A DNA stretch of 64,000 bases, taken from the NCBI RefSeq assembly GCF_028751195.1, contig NZ_CP066784.1, positions 3,596,001 through 3,660,000 on the forward strand, in the 5' to 3' direction. This document shows positions 55,218-63,894 of the stretch, one piece after another. This stretch comes from Alicyclobacillus sp. ALC3 (GTDB lineage: Bacteria; Bacillota; Bacilli; Alicyclobacillales; Alicyclobacillaceae). The notes beneath the pieces are model-generated. The model worked only from the letters and a program-made list of their open reading frames with translations. It made no database searches and was not told the origin of the DNA. Positions within the stretch are counted from its first letter, which is position 1; the number at the start of each line of letters is the position of its first letter. A program made the translations under genes and the position numbers.

Positions 55218-56456
55218 TCACGATGGGGCCTTCATGCGCTCCCCTGTCGAACGCGCGCGCGGACGCAAAGCAAACGTCGTGCCGCCGAGGACGACACAGA
55301 GCACAATCAGCGCGATAAACGCGTGTTGGTAACTGCCGAGTACGTCCTTGATGTAACCGACAAGCATGGGGATGAGGCTGCTGAAGATATAGCCGCCAAA
55401 CAACATCGCCGACGTCCAATCGTTCACGCGCTGTGGCGAGTCCGCCTCCGTGAACGGGAGGAGAAGTGTGAGTGGGAATAGACCGCCGATGCCAAGTCCG
55501 ATAAAAACTGCCCCGACCCATGGTGTCAAGACCGTGGAGAAGAAGTTGAGCAGCACCAGGCCTGCGAGCAACACGAGGGCGTTGACCAAGAGCCAGCGGT
55601 CCGGGCGACCCGTCCTGTGGACCAGGATGGGAGTCAGCAAATTCGCCACCAGTTGGACAACGGAGTACACCGTCAACACAGCGCCGGAGACCGCAAGTGT
55701 TGAGCCGTTTTCGTGAACCAACGGCGCGAGCCACGTGCTAATCGCGTAGTAGAGCCCGGACTGCAGCCCGAAGACGAGCATCAACAGCCAGACACGCGGA
55801 ACGCGCCAAGGCAGTTCGCGAAGCCGCACAGGCGTAACATTGGTTTCTAGGGCTGGAGCGTGACGGTGGACGGTCGGGATCCAAAAAACTAAAGCGATCA
55901 CGGCGTATACGACCCACACTGCAAGAGCCGCGCGCCAGGAACCGTTGAAACCGCGCATGACAGGGACCACGAGGCCAGCACAAAGCGCAGAACCAATGCC
56001 CATCCCGACTGTGTACACGCCGACCATGGCAGCCGCACGGCTTTCGAAGTAGCGCTTGATGAAGGCGGAGACAAGTGGGCCCGCGACCGCCATGCCGACG
56101 CCAGCGAGGAACGCTGTGCCAAGCAGCGACCAGGCTGTATTCGTAAAGGCACGCAGGCCGATGGCCCCGCCGATCAGCACAATACAGGCGGTCAGGGTGC
56201 GTTCGACGCCAAAACGCGAGCCTGCGAGTGCGGCGAGCGGCGCGAAGATGCCCATGCACAGCACGGGGATAGACGTCAACCAACTCGTGACGAGGCCGTT
56301 CATACCGAGGTGGCTTGACACTGTGTCCAGCACCGGTGAGAGCGACGTAATGGCAGGTCGGAGGTTCATGGAGACGAGAAACAGCAACAGAATTAGAAAC
56401 GACGCGCGATTCCACGCGCGTGGACGCCCGGGGGCGGGAAATGGTGAAGTCGACAT
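55218..56456 (-). CDS. CynX/NimT-type MFS transporter (paralogue)
   Basis: 412 residues, ATG at 56456 with GGAGG 6 bases upstream; an upstream start at 56501 is less likely. Twelve membrane segments. The N-terminus ASFLILLLFLVSMNLRPAITSLSPVL and WLTSIPVLCMGIFAPLAAL closely mirrors the gene at 50357. Convergent with kynB and divergent from the aspartate decarboxylase gene. Substrate unknown. Confidence 0.9.
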   Translation of the reverse strand: MSTSPFPAPGRPRAWNRASFLILLLFLVSMNLRPAITSLSPVLDTVSSHLGMNGLVTSWLTSIPVLCMGIFAPLAALAGSRFGVERTLTACIVLIGGAIGLRAFTNTAWSLLGTAFLAGVGMAVAGPLVSAFIKRYFESRAAAMVGVYTVGMGIGSALCAGLVVPVMRGFNGSWRAALAVWVVYAVIALVFWIPTVHRHAPALETNVTPVRLRELPWRVPRVWLLMLVFGLQSGLYYAISTWLAPLVHENGSTLAVSGAVLTVYSVVQLVANLLTPILVHRTGRPDRWLLVNALVLLAGLVLLNFFSTVLTPWVGAVFIGLGIGGLFPLTLLLPFTEADSPQRVNDWTSAMLFGGYIFSSLIPMLVGYIKDVLGSYQHAFIALIVLCVVLGGTTFALRPRARSTGERMKAPS

Positions 56457-56580
56457 GCCGAACCTCCAGCTGATAATTTCAGATGAGCCGAATCTATGCA
56501 CAGTCTAGCAGAAAGTGAACTGTGACACGCATACCGTGTGGCGCGTGTGCGCACAATGAGCGCGATAGGGGGGCTCACAG

Positions 56581-58233
56581 ATGAGTACCGATATGACGCT
56601 CGACAGACGGCGGGTGATGGAGCGCTCCTTTGAGGCCATCAGCCCGTTTGAGTTGAAGAATGAGTTGCTTGACCTCGCGCACCGACGCGATCGAAAGAGC
56701 GCACGGGTGCTGCTTGACGCGGGGCGAGGGAATCCGAATTGGATCGCGACCACTCCTCGCGAAGCATTCTTCGTCCTCGGTCAGTTTGCTCTCGACGAGA
56801 GTCACCTTGTGTGGTCGGACGGAGACCTCGGTGGCAAACCTGCGACGAAGGGTGTCGCAGACCGACTTCGCAGTTATACGCAGCGGCATGGCGAGGGCGG
56901 CCACGTTGGCGAAGGTGCGGCACTTTTACAGCGCATTGTCGACTACGGGATTGACCAGTGTGGATTTGATCCGGATGAGTGGGTCCATGAACTGGTCGAC
57001 GGAATCATCGGCGACAACTACCCGACGCCTGACCGGATGCTGGTGCACGCCGAACGAATTGTGCACGACTACGTCATGCAGGAACTGTGCGCTGGCGAGT
57101 GCGAGGCGAAGTCTGGTCGGTTTCAGCTGTTTGCGGTGGAAGGCGCCACGGCGGCGATGTGCTACATCTTCGACACGTTTCAGGCGAATGGGTTGCTCGG
57201 GCGCGGCGACAAAATCGCCATCATGGTTCCCGTCTTTCCGCCGTACGTCGAGATCCCGGAACTCGACCGCTACGCCTTTGACGTTGTCGAGATTAAGGCA
57301 TCTGGCCTCGACGCACAAGGGGAGCATACGTGGCAGTACCCGGACGAAGAGTTGGATAAACTGCGCGACTCCTCGATTCGCGCACTCTTTCTTGTCAACC
57401 CGAGCAACCCGCCGTCTGTGGCTCTAAGCCCCGAGAGCAGGCAGCGTTTGACGGATATCGTTCACCGTGACAATCCTCAACTGATGGTGATCACGGACGA
57501 CGTCTACTCCACATTCGTCGATGATTTTCGTTCACTTATCGCAGACATCCCGTACAACACCATTGGGGTGTACTCGTTTTCCAAATACTTTGGCGTAACT
57601 GGATGGCGACTTGGCGTGATCGCGGTGGCAGAAGACAACGTCTTTGACGACCGCCTGGCGCATTTGCCAAAAGAGCAGCGTGATGAACTGAACAGGCGCT
57701 ACAGTTCGCTCACCAGGCACCCGGAGCAGTTGAAGTTTATCGACCGCTTGGTCGCTGACAGTCGGCAGGTGGCGCTCAACCACACGGCGGGCCTGTCGAC
57801 GCCGCAGCAAGTGCAAATGACCCTCTTCTCCGCGTTCGCGCTGCTCGACCGCGAGGATGTGTACAAGCAGCAGACGCAGGCGATCTGCCGGCGGCGCATG
57901 CGGCTCTTGTACGAAGGACTGGAACTTCCTGAGCCAGCGCTGTCGTACTGTGCGGACTACTACACGGAGTTTGACTTGGCCGAGTGGTCGAATCGGCATT
58001 ACGGTGAGGCGTTCACGGAGTACCTTCAGGACCACTACGAACCGGTTGACATCCTGTTTCGCCTCGCGGAAACGTCTTCGATCGTGCTCCTGAACGGCGG
58101 CGGCTTCCACGGACCGACTTGGTCGATTCGGGTGTCACTCGCGAATCTCGCCGACGACGCCTACACGCGCATCGGACAGGAGTTGCACAATTCGCTTAAG
58201 AAGTACGTCTCGGAGTGGCAGGGGAGCAAGTAA
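56581..58233 (+). CDS. aspD: bifunctional aspartate transaminase / aspartate 4-decarboxylase
   Basis: 550 residues, ATG with GGGGGG upstream. Fold-type I aminotransferase that makes alanine and carbon dioxide from aspartate. Signs: FELKNELLDLAHRRDRKSARVLLDAGRGNPNW, AVEGATAAMCYIFDTF, LVNPSNPPSVALS, ITDDVYSTFVDDF and YSFSKYFGVTGWRLG (PLP Lys). The length is typical of AspD rather than ordinary AspAT. Known members form proton-motive aspartate:alanine systems with AspT; no aspT is adjacent. Followed by array E. Confidence 0.93.
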   Translation: MSTDMTLDRRRVMERSFEAISPFELKNELLDLAHRRDRKSARVLLDAGRGNPNWIATTPREAFFVLGQFALDESHLVWSDGDLGGKPATKGVADRLRSYTQRHGEGGHVGEGAALLQRIVDYGIDQCGFDPDEWVHELVDGIIGDNYPTPDRMLVHAERIVHDYVMQELCAGECEAKSGRFQLFAVEGATAAMCYIFDTFQANGLLGRGDKIAIMVPVFPPYVEIPELDRYAFDVVEIKASGLDAQGEHTWQYPDEELDKLRDSSIRALFLVNPSNPPSVALSPESRQRLTDIVHRDNPQLMVITDDVYSTFVDDFRSLIADIPYNTIGVYSFSKYFGVTGWRLGVIAVAEDNVFDDRLAHLPKEQRDELNRRYSSLTRHPEQLKFIDRLVADSRQVALNHTAGLSTPQQVQMTLFSAFALLDREDVYKQQTQAICRRRMRLLYEGLELPEPALSYCADYYTEFDLAEWSNRHYGEAFTEYLQDHYEPVDILFRLAETSSIVLLNGGGFHGPTWSIRVSLANLADDAYTRIGQELHNSLKKYVSEWQGSK

Positions 58234-58285
58234 CAGTGCCACGGCGCGGCAGCGCTGCTGGGAGGCTGGCTGAACCTTGCCGCCC

Positions 58286-59234
58286 GCTATGTGTCGATCT
58301 CGATCACATAGCCGAGTCCTACCGCCGGCTATGTGTCGGTTTCGATCACATAGCCGAGCCTTGCGCGCCGCTATGTGTCGATTTCGATCACATAGCCGAG
58401 TCCTGCCGCCCGCCATGTGTCGATTTCGATCACATAGCCGAGCCTCGCTGCCGGCTATGTGTCGGTTTCGATCACATAGCCGAGTCCTACCGCCAGCTAT
58501 GTGTCGGTTTCGATCACATAGCCGAGCCTTGCGCGCCGCTATGTGTCGATTTCGATCACATAGCCGAGCGGTCGCACCAGCTATGTGTCGGTTTCGATCA
58601 CATAGCCGAGCCTTGCGCGCCGCTATGTGTCGATTTCGATCACATAGCCGAGCCTTACCGCCGGCTATGTGTCGGTTTCGATCACATAGCCGAGTCCTGC
58701 CGCCCGCCATGTGTCGATTTCGATCACATAGCCGAGCCTTGCCGCCACCTATGTGTCGATTTCGATCACATAGCCGAGTCCTACCGCCGGCTATGTGTCG
58801 GTTTCGATCACATAGCCGAGTCCTGCCGCCCGCCATGTGTCGATTTCGATCACATAGCCGAGTCCTGCCGCCCGCCATGTGTCGGTTTCGATCACATAGC
58901 CGAGCCTTGCCGCCAGCTATGTGTCGATTTCGATCACACAGCCGAGCCTCGCCGCCAGCTATGTGTCGATTTCGATCACACAGCCGAGCCTCGCCGCTAG
59001 CTATGTGTCGATTTCGATCACATAGCCGAGCCTGACGCGCCGCTATGTGTCGATTTCGATCACATAGCCGAGCCTCGCCGCCAGCTATGTGTCGATTTCG
59101 ATCACATAGCCGAGCCTCGCCGCCAGCTATGTGTCGATTTCGATCACACAGCCGAGCCTCGCCGCCAGCTATGTGTCGATTTCGATCACACAGCCGAGCC
59201 TCGCCGCCAGCTATGTGTCGGTCTCGATCCTGAA
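58286..59234. repeat. palindrome array E: 22 units (plus one partial) at exactly 42 bp
   Basis: TCGATCACA recurs at 58300 and every 42 bases to 59182, with a truncated unit at 59224. Each unit is CTATGTGTCG(A/G)TTTCGATCACATAG with linker CCGAGCCT(T/C)GCCGCC(A/G)G and few variants; some units have CACAGC. The largest of the five arrays, between the convergent aspD and yceI genes (gap 58234-59411). Both strands are open as 14-residue repeats, which I take as a by-product of 42 being divisible by 3. Confidence 0.97.
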
Positions 59235-59258
59235 ATCCCTCCCCCGAAATGAATGTGA

Positions 59259-59308
59259 AAAATGTCGCTAACACGGATAAGTTAAGACACCGTGACTAGC
59301 GACATTTT
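59259..59308. terminator. hairpin after array E, AAAATGTCGCTA / TAGCGACATTTT
   Basis: 12-bp perfect outer stem with an ACGG/CCGT inner part. A-rich on one side and T-rich on the other, so it can terminate the minus-strand yceI transcript and possibly aspD readthrough. Bases 59310-59411 show nothing else. Confidence 0.75.
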
Positions 59309-59411
59309 ATCAAGTAGAGGTACAGCAGGTTGGCTCAGCATGCGGGTGCACCGCAGGGCCCCTACACAGCCTGGCACGCAGGCAGTCCACCCGCACTCAA
59401 GGTATAGCTGA

Positions 59412-59942
59412 TTAGGCTTGTGTAGCCTGAATGTCGAAGGAGATCTTCACTTGGTCGCTGACCAATACGCCGCCTGCTTCGAGTGCAACGTTCCAGCTCA
59501 GGTTCCAGTCTTTGCGGCTGATTTTCGTCTCACCCGTGAAGCCGGCCTTCTGATTGCCCCATGGGTCCTTGTAGGTCCCCTCGTAGGTCACGTCGAACGT
59601 TGCCGGGTGAGTCACATCACGGATGGTCAAGTCGCCGGTGATGGCGTACTCGTTTCCACCCTTCGCCTCAATTTTGGTGGACTTAAACGTCATCGTCGGG
59701 TATTTCTCAGCGTCGAAAAAGTCACCAGACCGCAGGTGGTTGTCGCGATCGGCGTTGCGGGTATCGACTGATGCCGTATCAATCGTAAAGTTGATATCAG
59801 CGTCTGCCAGGTTCTCCGGGTCGGCGTTGACATCTGCGGTAAAGGCTGTGAACTGTCCGCGCACCGTCGTAACCATCATGTGCTTGATTGAGAAGTCGAT
59901 GCTGCTGTGAGCTGGGTCAACGGTCCATTTAGCGTTTGCCAT
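59412..59942 (-). CDS. YceI-family protein
   Basis: 176 residues, ATG with AGGGAGGAT upstream. Lipocalin-like barrel: KWTVDPAHSSIDFSIKHMMVTTVRGQFT, VDTRNADRDNHLRSGDFFDAEKYPTMTFKS, LTIRDVTHPATFDVTYEG and GFTGETKISRKDWNLSWN. YceI members bind isoprenoids or amides and appear in stress or polyprenol contexts. No signal peptide, so probably cytoplasmic, as in other Bacillota. Confidence 0.95.
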   Translation of the reverse strand: MANAKWTVDPAHSSIDFSIKHMMVTTVRGQFTAFTADVNADPENLADADINFTIDTASVDTRNADRDNHLRSGDFFDAEKYPTMTFKSTKIEAKGGNEYAITGDLTIRDVTHPATFDVTYEGTYKDPWGNQKAGFTGETKISRKDWNLSWNVALEAGGVLVSDQVKISFDIQATQA

Positions 59943-60014
59943 TGTAAGAGTATCCTCCCTTTAAGTATGTTACATTACGTTATCTACTTCTAAATGTATA
60001 GTGTGCACTAAGCT

Positions 60015-60043
60015 AGTATCCTCTTTACACTTACTATTGTCAA
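60015..60043 (-). promoter_or_regulatory. yceI promoter
   Basis: On the minus strand TTGACA, 17-base spacer, GATACT. Good -35, fair -10. Start expected near 60008, about 66 bases before the gene. Confidence 0.65.
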
Positions 60044-60152
60044 GTGGCTAATCAACAAAATGCGGAGTATCCGCGTGTTTTCGTCCTCCTCGACGTTGAA
60101 CTCCAGCGATGCTACGATGATCGCATCATCTACTGTATCAGGGGGGGGAAGT

Positions 60153-60749
60153 ATGGCGAGAATTGATGGGCCGTTGCAGGCACTATCCGGCCAGTGGGTA
60201 AAGCTTGTTCCGCTATCTGTCGACCACATAGACGCGATTTATGAGGCCGGTCGACACGAACTAATTTGGGACTACATGTTCGACCGCATTCACACACGAG
60301 ACGATGCGGTTGCGTATGTGGAAAATGCGTTGAGTAATCGCGATGTGGGGACAGAGTTGCCGCTCGTCAACGTAGAATTGGCGACCGGTCGCGTGGTCGG
60401 AAGCACGAGGCTGTTTGACTACTCGCCAGTTCACCGCCAGGTGGAAATTGGTCACACGTGGCTCACTCCATCGGTCTGGAGGTCGGCCATCAACACGGAG
60501 TCGAAGCTTTTGCTTCTAAAGTACTGCTTCGAGGAACTCAAGTTACTGCGTGTGCAACTGAAGACAGACGGGCGCAATGTCCGTTCTCAGACGGCCATTG
60601 CGCGCCTTGGTGCTAAACAGGAGGGCGTGCTGCGCAAACATCGGTTGCTACCGGACGGTTACATCCGTGACACCGTTATGTTTAGCATCCTGGATGACGA
60701 GTGGCCAAGTGTGCGTGATCGTCTACAGGGATTGCTGTCCGCACATTGA
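60153..60749 (+). CDS. GNAT acetyltransferase, RimJ/RimL type
   Basis: 198 residues, ATG after GGGGGGGGAA; the open frame from 60060 lacks a start signal. Features: LQALSGQWVKLVPLSVDHIDAIYEA, VGSTRLFDYSPVHRQVEIGHTWLTPSVWRSAINTESKLLLLKYCFEELKLLRVQLKTD and NVRSQTAIARLGAKQEGVLRKHRLLPDGYIRDTVMFSIL, the typical pattern of ribosomal-protein-type acetyltransferases. Substrate not known. Confidence 0.9.
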   Translation: MARIDGPLQALSGQWVKLVPLSVDHIDAIYEAGRHELIWDYMFDRIHTRDDAVAYVENALSNRDVGTELPLVNVELATGRVVGSTRLFDYSPVHRQVEIGHTWLTPSVWRSAINTESKLLLLKYCFEELKLLRVQLKTDGRNVRSQTAIARLGAKQEGVLRKHRLLPDGYIRDTVMFSILDDEWPSVRDRLQGLLSAH

Positions 60750-60760
60750 TTGAGGAGAAC

Positions 60761-61258
60761 TCACGGACGCTGCGCACGCATCGAACGGCGGTAGCGATAC
60801 TGCGACCACTGGAAACGAATGAAGCAGCCGATGCAGAATCCGAGAATCGCGACAAACGCCGCGGCGGCAACAAGTGCGGAGAAGATGTCCGCGATCCACA
60901 TCCAACCAAGGGTGTACGCGATTAGGCTGATGACCAGACACGTGATGGCGATGACTTGGTTAAACTGCTGTTGATCACGGTCTTCTTGCGCGTACTCCTT
61001 CGGCGCTTTGCGCAAAAACAGTTTTGCGAAGCGCATGATGGGATTAAAACCTGTCACGAGTCCGAGCAGTCCTGCCACAAGCGGCACAGCGAGAATCCAG
61101 TAGAGTCCAGTCACCCATGTGGTGACAACGGATGCCACGATGAACCACTGGTTCGTTCGTACCAATGGGCGGGGAATAGAAAACACCACAGTTGGCCCAG
61201 GAGCAGGCGTTGTCTGCACATGGGCAGACGCAGTGTTAGATACGTTGGTTTTACTCAC
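60761..61258 (-). CDS. DUF4395-family membrane protein
   Basis: 165 residues, GTG start with AGGTGTG upstream. Four membrane segments with the family pattern RPLVRTNQWFIV, GLVTGFNPIMRFAKLFLR, QFNQVIAITCLVISLIAYTLGWMWIADIFSALVAAAAFVAILGFCIGCFI. DUF4395 proteins accompany DsrE/thiosulfate or rhodanese genes in some genomes. Function unknown; a Thr/Pro-rich N-terminus precedes the first segment. Confidence 0.88.
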   Translation of the reverse strand: MSKTNVSNTASAHVQTTPAPGPTVVFSIPRPLVRTNQWFIVASVVTTWVTGLYWILAVPLVAGLLGLVTGFNPIMRFAKLFLRKAPKEYAQEDRDQQQFNQVIAITCLVISLIAYTLGWMWIADIFSALVAAAAFVAILGFCIGCFIRFQWSQYRYRRSMRAQRP

Positions 61259-61346
61259 GCTAAATCACACCTATCATATCGGAATTATGAGTATTACACC
61301 GTCATAATACCGCACGTTCGTGAATTTGCCAAGGAGAAGTCGACAT

Positions 61347-61378
61347 AAAAAAGCCGTCGGCGGACATTCACCGACGGC
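61347..61378 (-). terminator. intrinsic terminator of the DedA-type gene
   Basis: On the minus strand GCCGTCGG pairs with CCGACGGC over a 10-base loop and is followed by TTTTTT. Confidence 0.85.
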
Positions 61379-61392
61379 CGTACCAGTTCTAA

Positions 61393-61484
61393 TTGACGCT
61401 CGTGCTACGCATTAATGCTCGTGCTACGCATTAACGCTCGTGCTACGCATTGACGCTCGTGCTACGCATTGACGCTCGTGCTAC
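61393..61484. repeat. 18-bp tandem repeat, GACGCTCGTGCTACGCAT
   Basis: Five units covering the 3' end of the DedA-type gene and the gap to its terminator. Read on the minus strand, each unit starts with TAG, and the gene's stop is the TAG of the first unit. Confidence 0.95.
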
Positions 61485-62131
61485 ATACTGCGCGTGTTTC
61501 CGGTCTTCGATACCGGCTCCTCTGGCTCATCGCCAGACAGCGCACTCTCCATTTTCTTGTGCAAAGCCCGGTAGGCAAAGTAGCCCGCGACCAAGATGAG
61601 CACTGCAGGGATAATCGCTAGCTTCCAGTGGGCCACAACAAACGACAGAGCCCGCCCAATCAGTGTTCCGGCGGCTAGAAAGCTCGCGGTCCAGAGAATG
61701 GAAGACAGGAAGATAACCGGGACAAAAATTCGCAGTTTGACCTTGTTTATTCCGGCGATATAGGGTATCACGTCTCGCACAACCGCAATGTAGCGGGAAA
61801 GGGCTAGGGTGAGAATCATTTGCCGCTCAAACAGCCGCTCACTCTGGCGCAGCCGCGCTTCGGTGAGAAACACGTACTTGCCGTACTTCAACACAATCGG
61901 TCGGCCCAGAAAGCGGCCAATCGCGTACGCAATCATCGCGCCGGTGAACGTGCCCAGGCTCGTAGCCGCCAACAGCGGGAGAAAGTGAAAGTGCGACGAA
62001 CCGTTTTTCCACAGGATTCCAACCGTTGTAAGCGTCGTCTCACCTGGAACAATTAAAATGATGTACTCCAACGCGAGCATGACGAACATACCGGTGTAGC
62101 CGTACACTTGAACCCAGTGCATAAAGTTCAT
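61481..62131 (-). CDS. DedA/VTT-family membrane protein
   Basis: 216 residues, ATG at 62131 with AAGGATG upstream; a much longer frame to 62371 runs through repeats and is rejected. Features: MFVMLALEYIILIVPGETTLTTVGILW (first re-entrant/membrane region), YAIGRFLGRPIVLKYGKYVFLTEARLRQSERLFERQ and SRYIAVVRDVIPYIAGINKVKLRIF, with the conserved Arg and Gly. DedA proteins act in phospholipid (undecaprenyl-phosphate) flipping. The C-terminus is acidic and ends within a tandem repeat. Confidence 0.92.
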   Translation of the reverse strand: MNFMHWVQVYGYTGMFVMLALEYIILIVPGETTLTTVGILWKNGSSHFHFLPLLAATSLGTFTGAMIAYAIGRFLGRPIVLKYGKYVFLTEARLRQSERLFERQMILTLALSRYIAVVRDVIPYIAGINKVKLRIFVPVIFLSSILWTASFLAAGTLIGRALSFVVAHWKLAIIPAVLILVAGYFAYRALHKKMESALSGDEPEEPVSKTGNTRSM

Positions 62132-62252
62132 TGTTCGCCATCCTTGTCTGTAGCATAGTTTGTCTGTTAATTCTCTAACGGCAGTGTCATTGTAGCATGC
62201 ACTCCTGTAATAGATGTGAAGACAATGTTCAAAGTTCACCGTGAAGGCCAAT

Positions 62253-62305
62253 GGCCGGATATTTCCGTTTGGGCGGATATTTCCGTTTGGCCGGATATTT
62301 CTCTT
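62253..62305 (+). repeat. 18-bp tandem repeat upstream of the FAD gene, GGCCGGATATTTCCGTTT
   Basis: Three units (the second starts GGGCGG, the third ends TTTCTCTT) in the divergent region between DedA and the FAD gene, ending at the -35 region of the FAD promoter. A repeated regulator site is possible. Confidence 0.85.
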
Positions 62306-62316
62306 GCCTGCCACAG

Positions 62317-62322
62317 TATAAT
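62317..62322 (+). promoter_or_regulatory. -10 element TATAAT for the FAD protein gene
   Basis: Exact consensus -10 about 52 bases before the ATG; the -35 lies in the last repeat copy and is weak. Confidence 0.5.
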
Positions 62323-62374
62323 GGTGATTGGCGCGAGCAGCCGAAGCGCTCGCTGCCCTGAGGAGGAACAACCC

Positions 62375-63802
62375 ATGAGTGCGGCGTACGACGTTGTGAT
62401 TGTCGGTGCGGGCCCAGCTGGACTCTACGCGGCTTACGAATTCACGCGCAAGGCTCCGGAGCTGAAAGTGCTCCTAATCGATAAAGGTATGGAAGCGAAA
62501 TACCGCCACTGTCCCATCATGGAGGGTAAGACAGACAAGTGCCCGCCGGCGAACAAAATCAAGGACTACGCCAGTTGTTGGCCTGCCTGTGGCATCATCA
62601 ACGGAGCAGGTGGAGCGGGCAGCTTCAGCGATGGCAAGTTTAACATCACATCCGAATTCGGTGGCTTTCTGACAGATTACCTGCCACCGTCAAAGGTACT
62701 CGAACTGATCCGGTATGTAGACGACATCAACCTTGCCCATGACGCACCTCAGACGATCACGGACCCGACTACAGAGGCAGTCGCCGCGATTGAACGGCGC
62801 GCCATGGGGGCAGGGTTGAAACTGCTGCGCGCCCAAGTGCGTCACATCGGCACAGACCGTAACCTTGAACTCATGAACAGCATCTTTAAATACCTCGATC
62901 AACACATCGAAATGCGCTTTCGGACATTTGTGGAAGACCTAATTACAGAAAACGGTGAGATCCGCGGCGTCACCGTTCGCGGCGGGGACACGATTTACAC
63001 CAAACGGCTGCTTCTCGCGCCAGGGCGGGACGGCGCGACTTGGCTGTCGGAGTTGTTCCGGAGACACAAATTAAAGATGAGCAACAACCAGGTCGACATC
63101 GGCGTGCGGGTCGAGACCTCGAACGTGATCATGAAAGAGATTAACGAACACCTGTACGAAGGTAAGTTTATCTTCAACTCGCCTTCGACCGGGCTGCGGG
63201 TGCGCACCTTTTGCAGTAACCCGTCCGGTCACGTCGTGGTGGAAAATCATACCGGGATTATGGCTGTGAACGGACACGCTTACAAAGACCCAGCGCTTGG
63301 CACGCAAAACACCAACTTTGCGCTGCTCGTGAGCCACCGATTCACCGAACCGTTTGACCGGCCAAACGAGTTTGCCCGACAAATCTGCGCCCATGCAAAT
63401 GCCCTCTCCGACGGGTCCATTATGGTGCAGAAGTACGGAGATATTCTCAAGGGGCGGCGCAGTACGCCGGCGCGAATTCAGGAAGGGTTTGTTGAGCCAA
63501 CGCTGAAGGAGGCGGTTCCCGGTGACCTCGGTCTGGTACTGCCCTACAAGACGATGGTAGCTTTGCAGGAAATGGTCGAAGCACTCGATCACGTAACGCC
63601 AGGCATCGCGAGCGAACACACGCTGTTCTACGGCGTCGAAGCGAAGTTCTACGCTTCCCGTGCGGACGTGGACGACAAGCTTCAGACGCGGGTGGGCGGT
63701 CTGTACTGTGCGGGTGACGGGCCGGGAATTTCTCGCGGGATCTCGCAGGCAGCAAGCAGTGGCGTGTACGCAGCGAGAAACATCATCAGTGAACTCAACT
63801 AA
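62375..63802 (+). CDS. NAD(P)/FAD-dependent oxidoreductase
   Basis: 475 residues, ATG after AGGAGGAAC. FAD-binding Rossmann motif VVIVGAGPAGLYAAYEF (7-23). Four or more Cys lie in residues about 45-75 (HCPIMEG, KCPPANKIKDYASCWPACG), and GAGGAGSFSDGKFNITSEFGG follows. The C-terminal FAD signature is LYCAGDGPGISRGISQAASSGVYAA. This is the Bacillota/archaeal FAD-dependent dehydrogenase family of unknown substrate, related to geranylgeranyl-reductase-like and HI0933-like flavoproteins. Cytoplasmic. Confidence 0.9.
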   Translation: MSAAYDVVIVGAGPAGLYAAYEFTRKAPELKVLLIDKGMEAKYRHCPIMEGKTDKCPPANKIKDYASCWPACGIINGAGGAGSFSDGKFNITSEFGGFLTDYLPPSKVLELIRYVDDINLAHDAPQTITDPTTEAVAAIERRAMGAGLKLLRAQVRHIGTDRNLELMNSIFKYLDQHIEMRFRTFVEDLITENGEIRGVTVRGGDTIYTKRLLLAPGRDGATWLSELFRRHKLKMSNNQVDIGVRVETSNVIMKEINEHLYEGKFIFNSPSTGLRVRTFCSNPSGHVVVENHTGIMAVNGHAYKDPALGTQNTNFALLVSHRFTEPFDRPNEFARQICAHANALSDGSIMVQKYGDILKGRRSTPARIQEGFVEPTLKEAVPGDLGLVLPYKTMVALQEMVEALDHVTPGIASEHTLFYGVEAKFYASRADVDDKLQTRVGGLYCAGDGPGISRGISQAASSGVYAARNIISELN

Positions 63803-63827
63803 GTGACGTGGTTTGCGCGAACAGTCA

Positions 63828-63860
63828 GGGCTTGCGGTGGAATGCCGCAAGCCCATTTTC
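63828..63860 (+). terminator. intrinsic terminator of the FAD protein gene
   Basis: GGGCTTGCGG pairs perfectly with CCGCAAGCCC over a 7-base loop, followed by ATTTTC. Confidence 0.85.
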
Positions 63861-63894
63861 ATGGTCGGGATTTTGTGCTTTGCAGATGCTCTTC

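Noticed and set aside
58135-59274. Long repeat-encoded ORFs across array E (379 residues minus strand; 261 and 252 residues plus strand)
   Set aside because: Pure translations of a 42-bp repeat in several frames, no ribosome site, and the minus-strand ORF also overlaps aspD.
61815-62060. ORFs antisense to the DedA, menD, gcv and other genes
   Set aside because: High-GC shadow frames of well-supported genes.
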